Positions 33,884 to 46,600 of a DNA stretch of 64,000 nt are shown in pieces. The notes under the pieces are model-generated. The model worked only from the letters and a program-made list of their open reading frames with translations. It ran no database searches and was not told where the DNA came from. Each line of letters begins with the position of its first letter. Position 1 is the first letter of the stretch. Position numbers and translations under genes: made by a program. This DNA is from Metarhizium brunneum (taxonomy: Eukaryota > Ascomycota > Sordariomycetes > Hypocreales > Clavicipitaceae): the NCBI RefSeq assembly GCF_013426205.1, contig NC_089426.1, positions 1,302,001-1,366,000 on the forward strand, in the 5' to 3' direction.

Positions 33884-34917
33884 AGCCACACAGCGGGCTC
33901 CAAGCGCCATTTTTGCCCTCCACAAATTCATTACTTGCATGCAATATCATAAGGGGCCAACCTCTTTTTTTTTTTCATTTTTTTTTTTCACTTACAAAAG
34001 TCAATTTCGCCTTTTAATTGGATTTTGTATTCCAGGTGGCATTACAATAGACGAAAGCCCTCTTCGTCGGGCAAAATTTCTCACGAAATCAGCACCGTCA
34101 AATGAACCTGTATGGCGCAACTGCGAGACTCTTCCCCAGTCTCATTTTTTCCTGGATGATCTACGGTCAGCTGAAATTTCGGCTCACCTCTAGCATACAT
34201 TAGTTGCCTTATAATTCCCCAAGGTCACGCCTAGTTTGTTTCTAGGAATTTCTAGCTCCTACTTATAGCTTTCAGCTGGATTGAAGGATATGGCGTAGTT
34301 AGCTGTTTTTTTGGCCTGGGTTCTTATTCTGTTTTTATTCAAGCCTTTGACTTTATTTCTCATGGTTGTCGCTGAACAGACCGGGGCATGGTCATACTAA
34401 GAACCGAGGGTGTGGATTTAATACTCGCGATGGGGGGATGGACGTGGGCAATGCTGGCCATTGCACTCTCTCCTTTTGCTTCTCAGGGGATGGCAGAGTG
34501 CATTGGACTTGAAGAACTTGGTTTCGGACTACCGCGAAGCATTATCAATGTGGAGCACGGCGTGCATGGAGAGCATCATTTGAATGGTTGACGTTGGCAT
34601 TGGGAATTGGGGAATGCATTTATGACATGTGCATGAGATACCCATCGGCTTTATTTGGGTAGCGAGAATACTTAGCAAGCGATTTTGTTTTATTTGCTAA
34701 ACTCATGAGCTGCAATTGACGCGATGGCTTGTTTATATGAATATCCTAGAAATGGTCCCGCGGAGATTGTAGAATACAGCCTAGATGGCATGGAACATAT
34801 ATTTGTACATGGTGGTTTACTACCTAGGTAGGTAGATGTCTAGAATGCAACCTATACTACTGTTTTTATTACAAACCGGCGTAGTGTCTACATGGGTATC
34901 ATATGTATGCTTTCATC
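33884..34917. other. Convergent 3' region between the large gene and the TRM61-like gene
   Basis: About 1 kb, AT-richer than the flanking genes, with T runs near 33967-33990. No coding signal. It holds the 3' ends of both flanking genes, including TTTATT at 34865-34870, the minus-strand AATAAA of the TRM61-like gene. Confidence 0.4.
34865..34870 (-). terminator. AATAAA polyadenylation signal of the TRM61-like gene
   Basis: TTTATT on the plus strand (AATAAA on the minus strand), about 48 nt beyond the stop of the TRM61-like gene. Confidence 0.4.
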
Positions 34918-36214
34918 TTAATCCTTCTCTTGACTCTCGTTCAGCTCCCCTTCATTCGCATCTTCCCGTTCTTGTTCCTGCTCGACTGGTTCCCGATCAG
35001 CAGGCCATCTTCGCAAAACAGCCACAAACCCCCCGCCGGCAATGCGGTCGCCGACCTTGGGCCGCATGACCTGCACGACTTTCCCGTTCCCGTCCCCGCC
35101 TTGCGATGCCTTTGGCACGACGGTCTTTACGTCCCAGTGCCTGCCGCCGCCGGCGTCATGAACACCATCGGACGTGGTCGAGACGGGCAGCTCGAGAACC
35201 TTTTCCAGGCGGACGGGCTGGCGCGTTTCGGCGGACCATTTCTGGAAATCGGCAATTTGGCTGATGGAGGGCTTGAAGAGGATGAGGATCCCGTTTGGTA
35301 GCAGCGACTCAATCACACGTTGGGCGTTTTCATGTGCGGACGGGAGGTCCAGAATGGCACGGTGCAAAAACGGTTCACCGCGCGATTCGACAAGTCTGCC
35401 GGACAGGTACTCGTCGACGCTGCCAATATGGAAGTCTACTGAAGAGAGGTACTGCGCACGACGAAAGTTGCGCACGAGTGTGTAGGCGGCGTGGGTGTGC
35501 TTTGGTTTTTGATCCAGGGTATGGAGAATCGCTCGTCGGGACGCTCGATACTCGTCTAGGGCTTGTTCCGCCGCCGGTTCGAGATCAACGCGTGTCAGGG
35601 ACGGGTTACTCTTTGGCCTGAATCTGGCCTCGCAAATGGCGCGACGTAATTTCGGGGGAAGAGGCGGGTTGGCGGCGTGGATGGCACGAGCAATATGCAG
35701 CGTCAGGCTGCCCATGCCCGTACCAGCCTCGAATATCTCGAATGGCGGTGCGTTTTCTTCATCCTCTTCTTCTCCGGGGCGCGATGGGTTCAGGTCCAAC
35801 AAGGCAACAATGGTATTTGCATCGTGAGGGTAGATGGGCGTCGCGTGTCGCTCGCTGTGGACAATGTAGCTCGAGAGGGTGGGTTCTTGTAGGACTACGC
35901 GGTTGCCTTTGCTGTCATGCACAACGTCAAGGAGATTCCTCCCAATTAGGAGCGCCGCGGGGACCGACGCCCCGTACGAGAGCTTTACGTTGCTATCGGC
36001 GTTCAGGGGGGCAGTCAGATGCCATTTGGGGTATTTGGAGCCTTGCTGTCGAAGGAAAAGCACATCGAGCTCTGGGAGGAGAATGAGTCGGTTAGCTTCA
36101 TAGGCGTTTGCCTCGGAGTGGCTTACCTTGTATCCTGCGGTTCGACGAGAACGCTCTAGGTGTGCGCGTTGCTGCAGAGAACTGGCACAATGGTCGATAA
36201 TTGATGCGACGCAT
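34918..36214 (-). CDS. Mitochondrial TRM61-like tRNA (adenine-N1) methyltransferase
   Basis: Two exons, 36127-36214 and 34918-36071, with a 55-nt intron, giving 413 aa. The first exon encodes an Arg/Ser-rich, acid-free start (MRRINYRPLCQFSAATRTPR) typical of a mitochondrial targeting peptide. Reading straight through the intron gives a longer frame from 36255, but splicing restores a family-like start. After a beta-rich region (ELDVLFLRQQG, then HLTAPL) comes the SAM-binding motif I FEAGTGMGSLTLHIARAI near residue 142. A downstream RAILDLPSAHENAQRV block corresponds to motif IV and the catalytic region of TRM61/TrmI enzymes. These methylate adenine N1 (position 58, T-loop) in tRNA. Mitochondrial location and exact target are inference; a mitochondrial rRNA or mRNA target is also possible. 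An acidic tail ends the protein. A longer in-frame upstream ATG exists at 36340. Confidence 0.85.
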
Positions 36215-37700
36215 TGTTGCAGATAATTGAGGTGGTGGTGGTGGTGCCGGCTCAAAAGCTTTGAGGACTAGGGGGGGCTGTTGGCTCGTTGGCTGGGCCG
36301 AGAAAATTCCGCCATGCTCAACGGCGACATGCGACAACAAATAAAAAGCAGCTACGTACTACTAAGTTCATTGCCTTGCCCGTTGTCGATGGAGACAGAA
36401 GTGAGCCATCAATTCGTTGATCCTTGACTGCCACGTTGTACAGTTAGCGTTGACCATGCATCGGGATGTGGCAGTGTGGGCCAGACATCCCTTTGAATGT
36501 GCAGAGGAACGTTCCAAGTGTCAGCGCCACTTTTCTGGAATGCCTTAATGTAGTACTATGTACGTATTTAGCATCATTGAGCCTTGACCTTGGTAGAGCT
36601 ACGGTAAGTGTAATGTAATTCTGTACCTCTTTATAACTCGAGGAATTTTAGAAACTTTTCATCGCCATACCATTTCTTGGAAAAATCATGCACCCTTAAA
36701 TACTAGATTTCCGATTGGCCGGAACCCAAATTCGGTAAATCCAACGCACCTCCACACATTCAAAGAGGTATATACCAATGTAAAAATGCAGAGTGCGTGC
36801 ATCCCTGTGATCATGGCAAACGACTTTCAGAACGTAGTGCCGGTGATTCTGTGTTATGTACAGTATCTGCCCGTGGGAAAATTGTATTTGCAGTTGCAGA
36901 TAAAGATGAAGAAGACGACTACCCCGTGACCTCTATGCAAACGACGAAGGAGCACGGCCATTGCAAGGACCCCTTCCTTCCTCGTCCCCGTTTTGGTGAT
37001 AGTCCTCGAGATAGCTCCTTCCAGTTCTTGTCTGCTTATTTTGACAGCATGCCGTCCCGTTTCCGTTCGTTGACCTCGTCGTGATGAAAAAGAAACAGAA
37101 CACACTCGACGTTGTACTCCTCCCGCACCCAATCCATGCTGCTCTCAAGCTACTCCTCACTGTCCCCGTCCATCCACACCCGCGCGTTCGTTATAAAAAT
37201 GGTAACCAAAGACTTAAATCGCTTCTAATGGTACACGAAGGGCGTGTCTGTTGTGTGCCCTCGATAAACTTTCATTTCCCTAACGCCGACCGCATGAGAC
37301 CAACCATCGAAAAGGGAGAATAACCCAAGAAAAAGTATCCGAAAATGACAACCTCCTAGGCCGCCATGGGAGTGGCCGGCGGCTGAATATAGGTCGAACA
37401 GAGAGACACTCAAGCAAAACAAAAAAAAAACCAGCCCTTCTGCCAGAATGACAGCTGCGTTTTCTCGCCTCCCTCCTTAATCATCTTTCGTTGAGGGTAT
37501 ATAATGTCGACTCCATGGGTATATGGTCCGCGTACCTTAACCTGCCATTTCTCATCTAGCGCTTCCAACTGGTGTGTTGCTTTTATTCCTAGCCGTCGTA
37601 TGCATGTCAATTAATAACAAGTAGTCTCAAAAAGGCGTCTGAAAAATTGACGCTGGCCACTCTGGTGAAGACCAAATGCTCAGCACGGTGGTCAACTCGA
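36215..37700. other. Intergenic between the TRM61-like and Clr5 genes
   Basis: Holds the TRM61-like promoter (right of 36214) and the 3' end of the Clr5 gene, including TTTATT at 37582-37587. Short frames only; no family match. The region around 36540-36780 is AT-rich. Confidence 0.4.
37582..37587 (-). terminator. AATAAA polyadenylation signal of the Clr5 gene
   Basis: TTTATT on the plus strand, giving AATAAA on the minus strand, about 115 nt beyond the Clr5-gene stop. Confidence 0.35.
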
Positions 37701-40608
37701 TCAGATGAACGAATACTTCCCCGAGCTCATGTGACCCAGAGCAGAAGACCATGCCTCCTGAGCGTCAGGAACATGGACGGCATGATGGAAGTCTTCCTCA
37801 AAGTATGGCTGGACCCTGACACCGACGTGCTCTTCTAAAATGGCCACGCCCGAGTCATATCGTCGGCGACATCTCTTGGTCCACGGATCAACCTTCACAG
37901 GGCTGTGATAACAGAAGACGTTGGGTTTAGCATCTCGAAGCCCGAACACCACACACATGCTCTTAAGATGGTTCCACAAATCGTGTGCTGCGTGTCTGGT
38001 CAAATCAGACTGGGAATTGACCACATACAGCAATTGCAAAATAGAGTACCGCAGGGTTAACGCGTCGGTGCTGTTCGTGCCGTACCGTTGCTCTACTTGC
38101 CGCTGTTGAAGCCGAAGTTCGGAGGCCAGCTTATCGAGACGATCGGCATTTACATGATTGTGAAACAGAGCAAGATCTATCCATGTCCTGGTGACGTACG
38201 GGTGACGACGGCTGTATATCGCTTCTAATTCCTCCGCAATTGTCGGCATGCTTCCCCATAATAGTTCTGACACTGTTGCTGATCCATGTTTTTGCTGGAC
38301 TTCATACAAACAAGCAAATATTTGACGCAGCGGGTGTGATCGCTCAAAGTTAGTTGAGGAATACGCAGCCAAATATTTGCAAAGAGCGGTCATCATGCCA
38401 GGATCACGATGCACCATGCCGAGTAACAGTTCGTTGATACCTAATGGCGAGAGCTTCTTCAGGTCAAGTTCAAGTTGCTTGAAGGCCTTCATCAAAAAGT
38501 CGCCGCCTTGGTCGGCATCCCGTGCTTCGAAATAAAAGTTGGCTTCCAATAGTAAGTCGCTAGATCCGGCACCCCATACCATGGTAATTGGCCAACCGAT
38601 GCGAGCATCGGTCTCGACTTCGAACTGGCGGCAATGTAAAAATGCTTTCCGCATGTTGCCCACAACAAGCTCCTGCGCGCGAAGCAGGTCGGGAGATCGG
38701 AGATATCCAGGTGCTGGAGGCGGCGTCGGTGTTCGGCATCGGACATGAGCTGGCAAGTCAGCAGACAACTCAAAATCGACCAAGTCGTACTCAGTCACGC
38801 CCTTTCTCTTCAGATACGTCCCCAGATTCACGACTCGACCATTGCGAACAAATTCAGACACTTTGCCCTCTGCATCGCGCTGGAATTTCATCGATAGCAG
38901 TTTCTTTACTTCTTCCTCAGTATTGTTTTTCACAAAACCCCACTGAGAGAATCTGGTCTTGTACATTTTAGGTCTAAAGAGCGTCAGCACAAGAACCAGT
39001 GTCCATTCGTTGATTCACCAGTCGTTTGTTCACAAACATACGTTGCTTGGAAGTTATATTTCTCTGCCATGATGGCCATCACTTCCTTCAGTGGTTTCCT
39101 CTCCTCCAGATACAACGACCGGATTGTCCCTTTAAATTGCTCCCAAGCCTCAGCAGGAACCTGTTCCCGTGACGGTCGAGTTCCAGCTTGGCCTCGAAGA
39201 GAAATTGATCCAGGCTTATGATCCTGACACTTCACGTTAGGATATACTGTTACCACACCATGGCAGATCCAACAGCGAGCACAATACTTACCGACAGTGT
39301 TGTGGATGGGGTTAGAGAAGTTGGTGTTGAAGATGCAGGGGGGATCTGAGACGGCGAAGGCGTCATTGGTTCTTGTTTAATATCTGCTGTAAAAGAAATT
39401 GGTGCTGGCGGAGGCACGCGTGGCCGTGGTGGTTTTGCTGGTGCCTTTCCCTTGGCCTTTGCACTGGGAATCAGTTCCAAAATGAACTGGTTACCAACGC
39501 CAATGTTAGGTTTGGGGGTTGTCGGCACAGGAGGCTTAAGAAACCCGGCGCTATTAGTCGAGTTTCTGCCGCCAATACTGTTTCGGTTGGTCGTGCTAGT
39601 CGCTGTGCTGTGAGAGCCGCTCGGGTTTATGAAGCTATTTGTGGTAGACAGAGGAGTCGTGAAGTTGTTAGGTTGAGATTGATTCATTTTGGTAGTGGTG
39701 TTAGCAGTGGTGCCAGGGGGACGCCAGATCTCAAACCCTGGTGTGCCGCCAACAGGAGCTGCGTTCGAATGAGAGAGAGACTGCGTCATCGGCGAGGCCA
39801 CCAATGGGGATGATGCCAGATGCGAGTCAGGTATGGGGGAATGCGCCATCGAACTATGTATGCGGTTGTCTGACATGAAATCGTCGAGGTTTCCAAAATG
39901 TGCTGATGATGAACCTACTCTATTGTCTTGGAAGTTGCTGTACGACATGGCGGGCGGGCTGGCCACTATCGGGCTTGTCACTCGTTGTAATGAGGCAAAT
40001 TCCCCCCAGCTTTGGCCGGTGCCAGTGACCGGGTTTGTGATTCTGTTGGGGTTGAATACTGAGGAGGCGGTGCTGCTGATACCATTTCCGCAATACGACA
40101 GAGGATCGAAACTGAGGCTCGCCTGGAAACTATTCATGCTGATTGACGGATTTTGCTCCACCTGCTGATGAGCCTGGTGGTGACTTTGATTGTTGTTGAC
40201 AGTGGTATTGACAGGCCGCGGTGGAAGAGGAGGAGGTGGCTCGAAGGACTTGTTTTCAAATGGATTGAAACCCTTATTCTCGAAATGGGCGACTAAACGG
40301 CCAACCCCTCCGCCAGTCTGAGGCGAACTTAGGGCCTCGAGCTCCATTGCTGTGTCACCTTGGTGGTCTTGGTGTTCGTGGTGGCCATTGGTATAATTTG
40401 GTTGCACATTGGACGATGTAGGGGCCCATTCCATTCCCCCAGCATCGCTGAACGACTGGCGAGTATCATGGTTGTGCTCTGGTGCGAGGCTCGACGACGA
40501 GGGCGCTCCTTGGCCAAAATCGAACGCCGACCATGCCTGGTTGTTGAATCCGTAAGAGTCTGTGTTGAAGTCAGAAGCCCTCGACTTGTCGGGGGGAAGA
40601 TTGAACAT
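37701..40608 (-). CDS. Clr5-domain protein with long disordered N-terminus
   Basis: Three exons on the minus strand: 39292-40608, 39042-39223 and 37701-38973. Both introns are 68 nt and both joins keep frame, giving 923 aa. The first 440 residues are Ser/Pro/Asn/Gln-rich and likely disordered. Residues about 455-515 form a Clr5 domain: EAWEQFKGTIRSLYLEERK, then PLKEVMAIMAEKYNFQAT, then PKMYKTRFSQWGF, the last part only after splicing. The acceptor in intron 1 is preceded by a clear CTAAC branch site. The domain is named after S. pombe Clr5, needed for heterochromatic silencing, and is common in filamentous fungi, usually with unknown role. The C-terminal 400 residues look helical and TPR-like or coiled but match nothing I can name. 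A DNA-binding or chromatin role is inference. The start at 40608 (MFNLPPDKS) is chosen over upstream in-frame ATG 40650. Confidence 0.85.
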
Positions 40609-43600
40609 GGCGACTCGTAGCCAAGCAGACCGAGCTTGTCCGTTGGCCAAAGGTCAGTCAGTGACGGGGACTCGAACGAGTCGAGAACCACGTCTTGATG
40701 CTCAGTCGCCAACCCAAGGATTCATCACCTCGTCCAAGTGGCAAAGGGCTGGGCCGGGCAAGACTTCACGAACGGGATGACAAGACTGGCGGCCACTGGC
40801 GCCTCATAATCACCAGTTTGAGGGAAAGAACTTGCAGTTGACCAGCCAAATTGGTGCGGCAGTCAGAAAGACGCAAGGGGAGGGTTAAAGAGAGAAATGC
40901 CTGAGCTATCGCTACAGTTCCCCAGAATCGGCTGAGGTGGATAAAGCGTTGATAGGGCAGTTCTTGGGGCCAAATCGTGTTTCTGTATTGTCTGGTGCAC
41001 TGTTGGCAGCACAGTAGGGGTCCCAGCGCTGTTCTGTGGAGGTACAAAAGCCACGCGCTGGAGAGAAGCCAGAGAGCAAAAGTTCCTTGGCCAAGCTTTG
41101 CTCGAAGGAAAAGCGCAATGGATGGCTCAAGACGGCTCTCTGGGGAGGGCCTCTGCTGGGATCAGTCCCGGTGCGTGATAAGAGAGAGGCACTGCGACGA
41201 AGGCTGCTAGAATCAGCACGAGCACGCAGAGGCACAAGCGACAAAGAAGAGACTGGATGGCAAGACAAGGAAGGTGGACGAAGTGGGGAGGGGAATGTGT
41301 GTGAGCTGGGGGGGGAGAGGGACGCAGTTGAACGAAAGAGGGGAATGTAACATCATGCGTGCTCAGCTCCGACGACAAGAGGACTGGCGACATGGAAGCA
41401 AATACATAATTGAGGCCGCGGAGCACGAATAGGGCTCCCGACATTGGAGCTGGAGGGCTGTGATGAGAGGGGCGGGTGGCATGCGTGGGAATGCGACTAT
41501 CGACCAGAAAAAGAAGGTGCGATAACCCCTGGGCCACCACACACAAGCGAGTGCCGCCAATCACGAAGCCATGATACAAGCCCCTGCCACACTTGTCGAC
41601 TCTGGCCTGGAAAAGGCGAACAAAAGAAAGCCTGCGACTTGCGGGCCAGCAGCCAACGGCCAGCCTCTCAAGCTGCTTGCCTGACAGAACGGACCGACAG
41701 AAAGGCTGGCCCGTCCAACGACTCGTTGCCCGCCGTCCTGGCCGATTCCAGAAGGATTCCACCGTCAGCCCCGGCCCATGATTCGTCCTTTGCCTGGACT
41801 TGGCGCCCCAAAAGCAAGACTTGGGCCGGTGTGGCCGGCGCCATCGCGTGGCGAGCAGCAACAAGGAAAGCTCATTGCATTTGCATTGTCTCTGATCCGG
41901 TGTCGACGAAATCGACATCGGCCACGGTCCAGAGCTATTCCTATTCAATAACGATGTTGCCCTAATCGGCATGTTCCCTGGGTATTGAACAATGCCATTC
42001 TGGTCAGATCCGGGTTGGGCGGCGCCGCAGTTCAAGCATTCTAGCACAGCCGGGGCAGCGGCGCCACCACGCAGACGAGGGGAGCAGCAGTAGCCGCAAT
42101 TGCGAGCATCCGGTACGAGGTCGGGGCGGCTGGTGCTGCCATCGTGGGCGAGGTCAATGGTGTTGTTGCGAGGGCTCTGCCTTGCGCTTGTCATGGCTTC
42201 ATGGCTTCGTGTCCGGCACTTCGGACTTCCAAGGCTCAAGTGCTGACTGGACTACCGGTATTGATGTTGCCTCGACACAAGAAGCAATCTAAGTATGTAT
42301 GCTGGCGAGCGGATGGCCCAAGCATGGTGGGGTCGGAGGGTTTTACGCGACTCAGTAGTACTCCGTATGCTTTCAAGTCAGGCAGCTCCAACGGGATCCG
42401 TCATGACCATCACGACCGTTGGAAACGTTGCCCCAACACCGCCCGGAGCCCGGACCGGGACCAGATAGAGTCAATCAGACTGCTGGTCCTCGTGGGAAGT
42501 GAGCTATGTATGTATGTACATGTACATGCTAAAGGCCGACTGGCTTGTGGGGCTGACTGTATCCAGATGTCGGCGGCTCTAACCACATGTTCAGCGTTCT
42601 GATTGTCTGGTTGCCTGGGTCATGTCCCTGGGTCTCTGGGGATGGCCCGGTGTCAGCGGGGGTCTGGAAAGCCAGGATCTCCTGTGTTGATTACCCCAGC
42701 CTGTTCCATTTTTGCTCCTGCCACGCAGGCAGGACCAAACGAGCTGCCACGATAGACTGGGCCCGGCGGGTGCAGATACATTTGCCCAACGACGAAGATT
42801 CATCTGGCTGACAGAATCCGGACTCAAGTACCGATATCGTGCGACAGAGGCCCATACTCCGTACATGAGAAGAGATGAATCTTGTCTCGCCTGGTTCCGT
42901 GGTGCCGGGGTGCCATGTCGGTACTTGTACATGGCAATCGAGACCATCCATCCCATCAAAGATGACCAAGTCGTGACGAGGTCCAAGTGGAAACCTGGGA
43001 GCTTCGCTGTCATCTGTAATAATCTGGCAATCTGGTGCTCGGCCGATGGGTTCTTGGTCCAGTTCTTATCCCAGTTCCTATCCCAGTTTCATCGTGGTCG
43101 GTGGGGACGGCAAGGTTATGTCTGTCGGCTGGTCCCTAATCCAGCTGCCAATACATACGGAGTATCTTTGACCCTTGCCCGAGCCACCTTGGTTCCTTGA
43201 ACCAGCCCTCTCAGCCCTCAGCCCATCGACCTGGACTGCCCACGTGCCACCGGACAATGTGGTCGCCCCAGCCATGCACATGCAACCTGTAACCACGCCA
43301 GCTGACTGAGCACTTGTCAATGCTTGCTGACACAACACCCCTCGAAAGGGCTTGTCGTCTCGTCCGAGAATCGCGTGTCTCGCCTTGGTTACAACATACT
43401 ACTACTGGGCAGGCTTGCATAGGTCAGGATACGGGCATGTCTCTACTCCATGTTGCGGAGAATAACAGAAGATTTCTTCGCCTGGAATCCTCCGACCATG
43501 ACTAGGAATACTACGTAAGGGGGACCTGACCTGGCCTCTTTTTTTAGGCCATTGTCTCGAAAAGAGACGCCAAGCTGACAAGCAGGTCCCGGGAACATGG

Positions 43601-46600
43601 GTGGGGCAAATGTCTCATTCTGTTGGAGTGTGAAGGACGCAATTGCAAATTCTTACTCATACAACTGTCGTTGCGAAAACATACAACTCTTCTAGTCTGC
43701 CAGTGTCTGTGTCGACTCATTCAGGGAGGCCACGATTCTTGCTTTGGCTTTATTATGGGCCGCCTCATATAGGAGCCTAGCTAGCTCCTGCACAAAGGTT
43801 CGTCTTCTCACAGCTAGAGAAACGAGGAACAAGGTGCCGTCATGCAGGGCATTTGAGTTCCCCTGATGAGCGCAACAGCATCAGGGAGCGTTCGATCTTG
43901 GCAGAATAGCATGAACACAAGGAGCATCTTCCTATTCGGCGCCACATCAAACTGTGGCTCGTACACAAGGATCTTCCTTTCAAGATACTACTAGTGTTAT
44001 TGTTCATGGCGATCGTTACTCACCAATTGCAAACTTGGAATCTCTCGTCTGTGGGCCAGTCCTTCAGGTTCCCAAAGATTGGAGAGGAGTGATTCAACTT
44101 TGTCCTCGATGCGTTCCGGAGGCGTCCATGGCAGAAGCTTGCCATCGATGCCGCTGTCAAAAACTCTGCACCATTGCACATGAGTTTGCACGGTCCAACT
44201 GTCATGTATGCAAGGCAAGACTAGAACCGCTAGGGTTTTAAACAAGCTGCACGTCATCCCAGCTGTGATTGCTTGTTCAGCCTGGTATCGGAAACTTTGC
44301 GCAGCTCAACATGGCTGTTTGCCACGGCATCGCGCCGCCAGGACATGTCAGTTCATGGGCCTTCCAACACTATACATCTGACGTTTCAAGTGGCTGTTGG
44401 GTGTTTTCCATAGGTCAACTAGACGAACTTTAGTAGAGACTGAAGATTCCACCTGCCGACCGGGTATCATGGTAGTGGTTCAGGTCCACGGTGAACGATA
44501 CGGTGAGAATCATGGGCATCATGCCCAACTTCCAGGCCAAATCCTTCAAACAAACCTCCACCGGCCGTGCCCTTGGAAGTGCTTGCCAAGGTGAAGGCTT
44601 TCTTTTTTTGGAATTTCATCTTGAAACAAAGCATTACGCTTCCGCGTATAGCTCTGAAGTCTGATAACGACCTACTCTTCTGGGACAAAGCAGCAGCCTC
44701 ATGGGGATGGCGGCTCCACCGGGTTGGTATAAGAATTGCATAATCTAAGGAGGTCTGGTTCACGGCTTTACCTCAACTTTGCTCTCCATTCTTTAAAAGA
44801 ATGGTCGTCAATCCAACTAGGAAATGCATTGCTGCCTATTGATAAAGATGAAGATGACTTTCCCAAGTCTGAGACGGACTCCATCTGTTTACTGGACTTC
44901 CATCGTGTTCAGGCCCACGTAATCACAATGCTTATTCCATTCAAGCATGAGCCGAAACCGAGATCCAATACATTTCAGTTTCGTCTGTTATGAGTATCAT
45001 TTGGGCTCATTCTCTGTCTTGGGCTCTGCTCAAAGCAAGTTATCCTCACTTTCATACCCTTCGTCTCGTCCATGATGCTCACAAAAGCTGATTATTCATG
45101 CACAGTCGGAGACGGGATGTTCAACCAAGAGAAAAATATGGAGCCAGTTGCCGTCGTTATTCTGTGGCTTCGATCACGTCCAACACTGCGCTGCTGGTTG
45201 GGTCACACAGCCCCATGGCCAGAATACACCCTCTGCTTCTCAATGCACAGACTCACCGTTTCACAGGTCAAGCGTTTGATCTGTAAAAGGCCGAAGTCGC
45301 AGTTAAAGCACTTGTCGGTGGATACACCACTGCGTCTTGGCGGCAATAGTATGACTGTGCTATAGCAATCTTCCCGATATGTCCATCTCCGACACCGACA
45401 GCCAACCCCATACGCTGCTCCTCATTCATGACACTCCACCGACATGGCATAAGAAAAAAAGCTCATGTGCAATAGACTATTGCGGAATACGGGATGCTGA
45501 GGATGTGTCACGCTGTGGTAGTTGCCCCTTCCACGGCGCGGCACAGTTCCCAACTTCCAACAAGGCCCGGGCTATTACGTACTAGATGGTTCGCCACAAT
45601 GTCTCAAAGGAGACTTGCAAAAGCTGAGCCGTGCGGTTTCGTTCCGAGGAGTGCGTCCGCTGGCTAGCACGTAGTTGGTTCTCGTCCACAGGCCAGCCCC
45701 TTTCCCGATCGTGTGTTGGGCAAAGCCAAGTGATTGATCATGCTCGACTCAACCGAGAATGGTGTACGCCAGAGTGCGTAGGCTCGTGCCCTGTCGAGTC
45801 CACGGGGAACCAGCTCAACCAGCTCTCCTGGACGTTCCGCACGATTCTTTTCGACCAAGTCGTACTTCCTTGGACGGTTGTTCGCTGTTGACAAAATGTC
45901 GAGCTTGAGCCCACAGAGGCTCTGACCAGACAGATGCAGCTTCGGAATGTCGTAATGCAGTTATGTAAAGTGGCAATATCTACTCTAGGAATTTTGGCGA
46001 CTAAACTTTTAAATGTTGAAAAGTAGCGTCATTCGTAGGCTATTAGTTTCCGATAGCCAGACAATGCCACCTGGTTATCATCACGAAGCGTCAAACCAAT
46101 AGTCTTGTTTGACTGTTTCGAATCTTGTCCTGGCCGGTCATAGTAGAGATTCGGCAGTGAGCGCCTTCAGGTGGCCCCAAGAGTTGGAATACACGTATAG
46201 AATCCACGGTGCGAGCGGGTTCAAAACCACTCCCCAGGACACATACTCTTGCTTCCACACGAATAGTGCATCAATTTCATCATTGTGTCCTCGCTTCTAT
46301 ATTCAGCAGTGAGCGAACTATAAATGGTCGATTCCGTATGCCTTTCGTGGGACATTGATCTTTTTACAGTGTGCGCATTACGATTCTGGCAGAGTTCCCT
46401 CACTCATTTCTTGAGGGGGCCGGTTTACAACCGGGACGGCAATCACGAGAAAGCGAATGGGGGCCAAACAGTGCCAATCGCCACGCATGTATATTATTCT
46501 ATCTCTCGTCCTACAGGCGAGATAGCTTCAAGTCCTAATACTATTACAGCAGAAGCGAACCCAAGTATAGTTCAAAACAAGTCGTTCCTCTCTCTCCCCA

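Noticed and set aside
41127..42239. 370-aa frame on the minus strand upstream of the Clr5 gene
   Set aside because: No family motif, composition shifts along its length, and it overlaps the expected Clr5 promoter/leader; a chance frame is likelier.
43997..44257. 86-aa minus-strand frame with a plausible helical segment
   Set aside because: Could not be joined to neighbouring exons and matches no family I know; kept only as a note in the intergenic entry.
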